NCBI RefSeq assembly: GCF_003634935.1
Contig: NZ_RBXO01000001.1
Span: 4,799,501 to 4,863,500 of the forward strand
Origin: Saccharothrix australiensis
GTDB lineage: Bacteria > Actinomycetota > Actinomycetes > Mycobacteriales > Pseudonocardiaceae
DNA: 64,000 nt
Direction of reading: 5' to 3'
This document shows, piece by piece, positions 61,201 through 64,000 of this stretch (positions are counted from its first letter, which is position 1; every line of letters starts with the position of its first letter). Under the pieces are notes generated by a model. It was not told the origin of the DNA. It saw only the letters and a program-made list of their open reading frames with translations, and did not search any database. The position numbers and the translations under genes were made by a program.

Positions 61201-64000
61201 CGCGGCGTGCGCGGCCAGCGCCTCCAGGGCGGTCGCCCAGGCGCGCTGGAGCGCGGCCACGGCGTCGGGCGGCAGCACCTCGCGGGCGGCGGTCCACTCG
61301 ACCGCGATGCGGGGCGCGTCGCCCTCGTGCACGAACGCGTTGAGCGCCAGCACCTGCTCCAGCGCCTTGGCCGCCGGCTCCACCACGGAGAACGCGTCGT
61401 GCTCGGGCAGCCGCCAGCCGGCGCCCGGCAGCGGCGCGAACCGGCCCAGGTAGTTCAGCAGGACGTCGGGCGGCGGCACGGCGGCGAACTCCGCGCGGGT
61501 CACCGGGTCCAGGTGGCGCAGCACGCCGTAGCCGATGCCGCCGTCGGGCACGGCGCGCCGGGCCTCCTTGGCGGCGCGCAGCAGCCGTCCGGCGGCGTCG
61601 CCGCCCGCCAGCGCGTCGGCCAGGTCGGCGTCGGCGCGCACGGCGTCGGCCGGCACGCGCACGGGGTGCTCGCTGGTGAACCAGCCGACCGTGCGGGACA
61701 GGTCGGCGTCGGGCGCGAGCTGCTCGCGGCCGTGCCCCTCCACGGTGACCGTCACGCCGTCGGCGACGTCGTGCCGCCACTGGCGCAGCGCCAGCACGAG
61801 CGCGGCCAGCAGCACCTCGTCCACGCCCGCGCGGTAGGCCGCCGGCAGCGCCGTGAGCACCGCGTCGGTCACCTCCGGGGACGCGGTGGTGGTGGACCGG
61901 TCGGCGGTGGCCACCGTGTCCACCGCCTGGTCCAGCGCCCGGCCGCCCAGGCGGGTGTCGTCCAGGACGCCGCGCCAGAAGTCCAGCTCGCCCCGGCGGG
62001 CACCGGTCGCGCCCTGCTCGGCGAGCAGGGTCGCGTGCCGCCGCCACGACGTCCCGACCGGCGGGAGCGCGCCGCCCGAACAGGCCGTGCGCAGGTCGGG
62101 CAGCAGGACCCGCCACGACACGCCGTCGACCACCAGGTGGTGCACGACCACGACGAGGCGGTCCGGCACGCCCGGCGCGGTGCGCACCGCGGCCACCCGC
62201 ACCACGTCGCCGGCCGCGGGGTCGAGGGAGGCCGCCAAGCGCCCGGCGACGGCCGCGATTTCTTCCTCCGCGACCTCTTCCGCCGTGACCTCTTCCTCAG
62301 CGACCTCTTCCGCCGTGACCTCTTCCTCAGCGCCCTCCCCCGCGTTCACCCCGGGGTGCTCCCCCGCCGCGATCCCGTTCACCGCCCCGTGCTCAGCCCG
62401 GCTCGCGGACCCGTCCCCGGACCCGCTGACGGACCCGCCGGCGGACCGGCTCACGACCTCGCTCACGACCCGCCCGGCCGGCACCGCGCCGCGCGGGCGC
62501 ACCACCAGCTCGCCGTCGGCGACCACCAGGCGCAGCGCGTCGTGCCGGTCCAGCACCGCGGCCACGCCCGCGAGCAGGTTGCCCAGCGGCAGCTCCTCGT
62601 CCACGCGCACCGCCGTCCACTGCGCGTACCCCGCGATGGCGCCCACGTCGGGGTTCGCGTCGAACAGCGCCCGCACGATCGGCGGCGCGGGCACGACGCC
62701 CGTCGGGTCGTCCGCCACCGGCGCGGGGCCGTCGTCGACCAGCCTGCCCGCCGCCGCGAGCGACGCGAGGCTGCGCCGCGCCAGCAGGTCGCGCGGCCGC
62801 AGCTCCAGGCCGTGCGCCCGGAGCCTGCTGCTGACGCTGATCGCGGTGATGCTGTCACCGCCCAGGGCGAAGAAGTCGTCGTCCACGCCGACGTGCTCCG
62901 CGCCCATCACCTCGGCGACCGTCGCGCACAGCAGGCGTTCCCGCTCGGTGCCCGGCGCGCGGCCCGCGCCCGTCACCCTCGGCGCGGGCAGGGCGGCGCG
63001 GTCCAGCTTGCCGTTGACCGTGACCGGCAGCTCGTCCAGCAGGACCACCACGGCGGGCACCAGGTGGTCGGGCACCCGTTCGGCCAGCGCCGCCCGCACC
63101 GCGTCCGGCGTGAGCGCCGCGCCCGCCGCCGGCACGACGTAGCCGACCAGGCGGTGCGCCCCCGTGCCCGCGTGCACCGCCGCTGCGGCGGCGCTCACCC
63201 CGGCGACCGCGCCCAGCGCCGCCTCGACCTCGCCGACCTCCACCCGGTGGCCGCGGATCTTGACCTGCCCGTCGTGCCGCCCCAGGAACTCCAGGCCACG
63301 GCCGGGCACCCAGCGCGCCAGGTCGCCGGTGCGGTACATCCGCTCGCCGCCGCCCGCGAACGGGTCGGCCACGAACCGCTCGGCCGTGAGGCCGGGCCGG
63401 TCGAGGTAGCCGCGCGCCAGGTGCGGACCGGCCAGGTACAGCTCGCCGCGCTCGCCGTGCGGCACCGGCTGGAGCGCGTTGTCCAGCAGGTACACCCGCG
63501 TGCCCGACACCGGGAAGCCGATCGTCGGCGCGTCGCCCTCGACGCGGGCGCCGGTGCTGTCCACGGCGGCCTCGGTCGGCCCGTACATGTTGCGGGCGGC
63601 CACCCCGGACGCGGCGACCCGCCGCCACAGCGCGGGCGGCGCGGCCTCCCCGCCCAGCACGAGCAGCGCGGGCCGGTGCGGGCCGGTCAGCAGGCCCGCC
63701 TCCAGCAGCGGGGCCATCATCGACGGCGTGGTGTCCACGACGTCGATGCGGTCGCGCGCGAAGGTCGCCGCCAGCGCTTCGGCGTCCCGCGCCAGGTCGG
63801 CGTCGTAGAGGTGCAGCTCGTGCCCGAGCAGCAGCCACGACAGCTGGTCGAGGGCGGAGTCGAAGGCGAACGAGTAGGTGTGCGCGACGCGCAGCCGACG
63901 ACCGGCCGCCCGTTCCGCCTCGGCGGCGGTCACCGCCCGGTGGTGGTGCAGCAGCCGCGCGAACCCGTCGGCCCGGCCCAGCACCCCCTTGGGGCGTCCC
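55267..64000 (-). CDS. Non-ribosomal peptide synthetase, A-T-E-C-A-T-E-C, 5' part beyond window
   Basis: At least 2,905 residues, entering the window inside the first adenylation domain (GRPKGV at 63984-63999). Order along the protein: A1 (64000-~62985), T1 with Ser codon 62851-62853 (LGGDSITAI), E1 (~62700-61200; [21 protein letters not shown]), C1 (~61110-59800; [10 protein letters not shown]), A2 (~59740-58270; [16 protein letters not shown]), T2 (Ser 58123-58125), E2 (~57980-56630; [21 protein letters not shown]) and a final C2 (~56570-55290; [10 protein letters not shown]). Hand-read specificity positions are D-S-D-D-V-G-M-V-D (A1, basic residue such as Arg) and D-V-W-N-V-G-A-I-N (A2, Ser/Thr-like); both are tentative. 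There is no thioesterase: the protein ends with a C domain, so another NRPS or trans-acting release is needed. It starts a leftward operon with an exporter and DAHP synthase. Confidence 0.93.
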   Translation of the reverse strand, partial: GRPKGVLGRADGFARLLHHHRAVTAAEAERAAGRRLRVAHTYSFAFDSALDQLSWLLLGHELHLYDADLARDAEALAATFARDRIDVVDTTPSMMAPLLEAGLLTGPHRPALLVLGGEAAPPALWRRVAASGVAARNMYGPTEAAVDSTGARVEGDAPTIGFPVSGTRVYLLDNALQPVPHGERGELYLAGPHLARGYLDRPGLTAERFVADPFAGGGERMYRTGDLARWVPGRGLEFLGRHDGQVKIRGHRVEVGEVEAALGAVAGVSAAAAAVHAGTGAHRLVGYVVPAAGAALTPDAVRAALAERVPDHLVPAVVVLLDELPVTVNGKLDRAALPAPRVTGAGRAPGTERERLLCATVAEVMGAEHVGVDDDFFALGGDSITAISVSSRLRAHGLELRPRDLLARRSLASLAAAGRLVDDGPAPVADDPTGVVPAPPIVRALFDANPDVGAIAGYAQWTAVRVDEELPLGNLLAGVAAVLDRHDALRLVVADGELVVRPRGAVPAGRVVSEVVSRSAGGSVSGSGDGSASRAEHGAVNGIAAGEHPGVNAGEGAEEEVTAEEVAEEEVTAEEVAEEEIAAVAGRLAASLDPAAGDVVRVAAVRTAPGVPDRLVVVVHHLVVDGVSWRVLLPDLRTACSGGALPPVGTSWRRHATLLAEQGATGARRGELDFWRGVLDDTRLGGRALDQAVDTVATADRSTTTASPEVTDAVLTALPAAYRAGVDEVLLAALVLALRQWRHDVADGVTVTVEGHGREQLAPDADLSRTVGWFTSEHPVRVPADAVRADADLADALAGGDAAGRLLRAAKEARRAVPDGGIGYGVLRHLDPVTRAEFAAVPPPDVLLNYLGRFAPLPGAGWRLPEHDAFSVVEPAAKALEQVLALNAFVHEGDAPRIAVEWTAAREVLPPDAVAALQRAWATALEALAAHAARIGPDGGGLTPSDLPLVHLDQAAIDAVERGGRVADVLPATPLQVGLSFHSLVRGDEDTDVYIVQAVTLLRGELDADRMRAATAELLRRHPALRVHLHTTAAGDVVQVVPADVTLDWRHVDLSAHEPDRRDERLTGHCRADLERPFHPARPPLIRFLLCTLGADEHRLVITNHHALLDGWSMPLVGRTLLAIYAELGGGPVAPVAPPLSEYHRWLAARDHDAALAAWRDALAGVDEGTRLAPAGAASAVDRPERVTIGLGAAFSERLRAFARERGITPTTVLQTAWGVLLGRLTGRRDVVFGCPVSGRPAEVDGVESMIGQLGGTIPVRVRHDPGETAARLLDRVHEESVALSEHHHVGLPDIQRAVGVGELFDTMLVMENFPLSSRRRTPLAPGLDLVGVDITDATHYPLTVIVIPEDEIVIGLGYQPHAFDEATVRDYGRRLRTLLHGIVADPDRPVARLRALDDEEQARVLRMGTGPEPTRPRGGCLEEFGGWVRRTPGAEAVVCRDRSLTYAELDRRANRLAHALLDRGVRPQDAVAVLVGRDVEMVVALFGVLKAGAVYVPLDPDYPRDRLAFMLDDVAPAAAVVTGGAADVVAGRDLPVLRLDDPSASAGPAAWDADPADARRGLTEDSLAYVIYTSGTTGRPKGVAVTHRGVPSLISLQEDVVGIGTGERYLHFASTSFDVAFWQFMLPLLSGGTCVVAPDEARVPGDELLDYVTRHRVTGLNLLPSFLAAVPDDLAVDPDVFFVVGAERLDPELARRWGDRRALFNAYGPTEVTINSVTWRYEPDDPGPLPIGRPDPEVRAYVLDGGLLPVGVGVVGELYLAGPKVARGYLNRPGLTAERFVADPFGPPGDRMYRTGDLVRWRPDGQLVFLGRADHQVKIRGFRVELAEIETVLTRHPAVRACAVVVREDRPGDRRLVGYVIPADGADEPDPVSLRAHLAAELPDHMVPTAFVALDRLPLGPSGKLDRAALPAPETGSGAPAREPATRAEAVLLAVFREVLGSADVHLDDAFLDVGGDSIVSLRVVSRARRAGLSLTARDVFEGGTVAGIAARCGGLDGTGTGAAPATGDAPLTPVMRDLLDRCAAAGAPADGFCQWVEVCVPAGGAAATWRAVLDAVLARHDVLRAHLADADAGEPVLRVPGVGAVTGGDVLTHVRATGSDDLRALVDAHVADARARMDLRAGPLLRAVWVDAGPDRLGRLVLVAHHIVVDAVSWRILLDDLAHCHDTATVDADGRPAVPALPRHGESFLGWARALRAAVPHRRAELPHWREVAAAPVTPLARTPLDPVRDTAATAVHHQVRLDPATTRTLLTTLPAAYRTTPDTVLLTALAEAVAVWRGGAPDLLVALEGHGRPRHAPDRSGPVDLSQTVGWFTAVHPARVRVPDAGVPAALKAVKEQLRAAGDGLGHGILGADAPGRRPEVAWNYLGRFAALPPTATAWQAPPDADPLGSGGGDDLPLPHALMINALARDDGDGEALGIRFTWPSALFTEEEVAELAECFRRAATRVAEDPYALDEAGLTPSDVPLSGLDQAAIDALERAHAVADVLPLTPLQDLMVRHARSGGDDPYTVQAAFSLSGALDVDALRAAGGALLRRHPNLGAVFPPSHPVQVVPVDPEPGFRVADVSGADDVARALADDLAEPFDLAVGPPLRLTVLRHGPDRHELVLTSHHVLSDGWSAPRILAELFALYTASARGEAVDRALPAPVPFARHLHWLAGRDRAADLRAWRAELAGLPEGDYLTAGRARTVGAAEPVLLRVEPAEVAALTRAAARHGLTPNTVLQGAWAAVLAERSGRDDVCFGAMVAGRDSDVEGVEEIIGLLANTVPVRVRFDGTVARSLVDAQARRQAMAEHQHVALADLAEQAGRERLFDSLVVFENYPVDPARLREPAPGLTVTATRFRERTHHPVTLTVVPEDGGWTGVLGYQAGVFRADEARALAADLLRVLRDLPERFDRDVASLFRKPPR
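62257..62331 (-). repeat. 15-bp repeat encoding [10 protein letters not shown] pentapeptides inside epimerisation domain E1
   Basis: Five in-frame 15-bp units (two exact 30-bp copies at 62272-62301 and 62302-62331 plus a diverged unit 62257-62271) code for alternating AEEEV and TAEEV in a ~70-residue acidic insertion within E1. The reading frame is kept and the flanking domain motifs are intact. Confidence 0.88.

Overview
The window is a very GC-rich stretch with strong G/C preference at third codon positions, GTG and TTG starts, GTGA/ATGA stop-start overlaps, SARP, ANTAR and ESX-type genes, Tat and lipoprotein secretion and a modular NRPS. It comes from an actinomycete, most likely a Pseudonocardiaceae member of the Saccharothrix/Actinosynnema/Lentzea type (genus is inference). 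I see no rRNA, tRNA, CRISPR array, insertion sequence or prophage. Several genes appear leaderless, with a TANNNT-type -10 box ending 6-8 nt before a GTG.

Layout. 1-3714: sugar genes (GT2 glycosyltransferase, FAD oxidoreductase with a repeat tail, convergent UDP-GlcNAc 2-epimerase). 3846-11672: lysyl oxidase-like protein, an SDR without its catalytic Tyr/Lys, a lipoprotein, an ABC-F ATPase, a secreted transglycosylase and small proteins. 11922-20523: DJ-1/PfpI protein, kdpDE without kdpFABC, ArsR/CDF metal pair, PadR coupled to a TIM-barrel-like protein, GAF-ANTAR regulator.

20854-28775 is the most interesting block. A chorismatase faces an operon of aryl-AMP ligase, aryl carrier protein, flavin halogenase, a low-complexity small ORF, a LuxE-like adenylating enzyme and a LuxC-like reductase. 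Together they suggest chorismate -> hydroxybenzoate -> carrier-bound acyl -> halogenated acyl -> aldehyde. I do not recognise this combination as a known pathway.

28932-43605: two paralogous secreted PKD proteins, a DUF1772-type membrane protein, a methyltransferase, a small membrane protein, an amidohydrolase, an arsenic operon (arsR-acr3-arsC), an MFS exporter with a fused C-terminal domain, a sigma-70 factor behind paired CRP-like sites, and Tat-exported PhoD. 43746-50405: a large SARP-NB-ARC-TPR regulator beside secreted proteins that share SH3 and SapA-like modules (M23 peptidase, sialidase). 50767-52690: an EspC-like protein, a WXG-headed putative ESX effector and a membrane-anchored partner.

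52837-64000: a leftward operon of NRPS (A-T-E-C-A-T-E-C, cut by the window edge), DHA2-type MFS exporter and an AroG-type DAHP synthase homologue. The synthase implies that the peptide product contains a shikimate-derived unit, possibly a catechol as in siderophores; this is inference because the starter genes lie outside the window.
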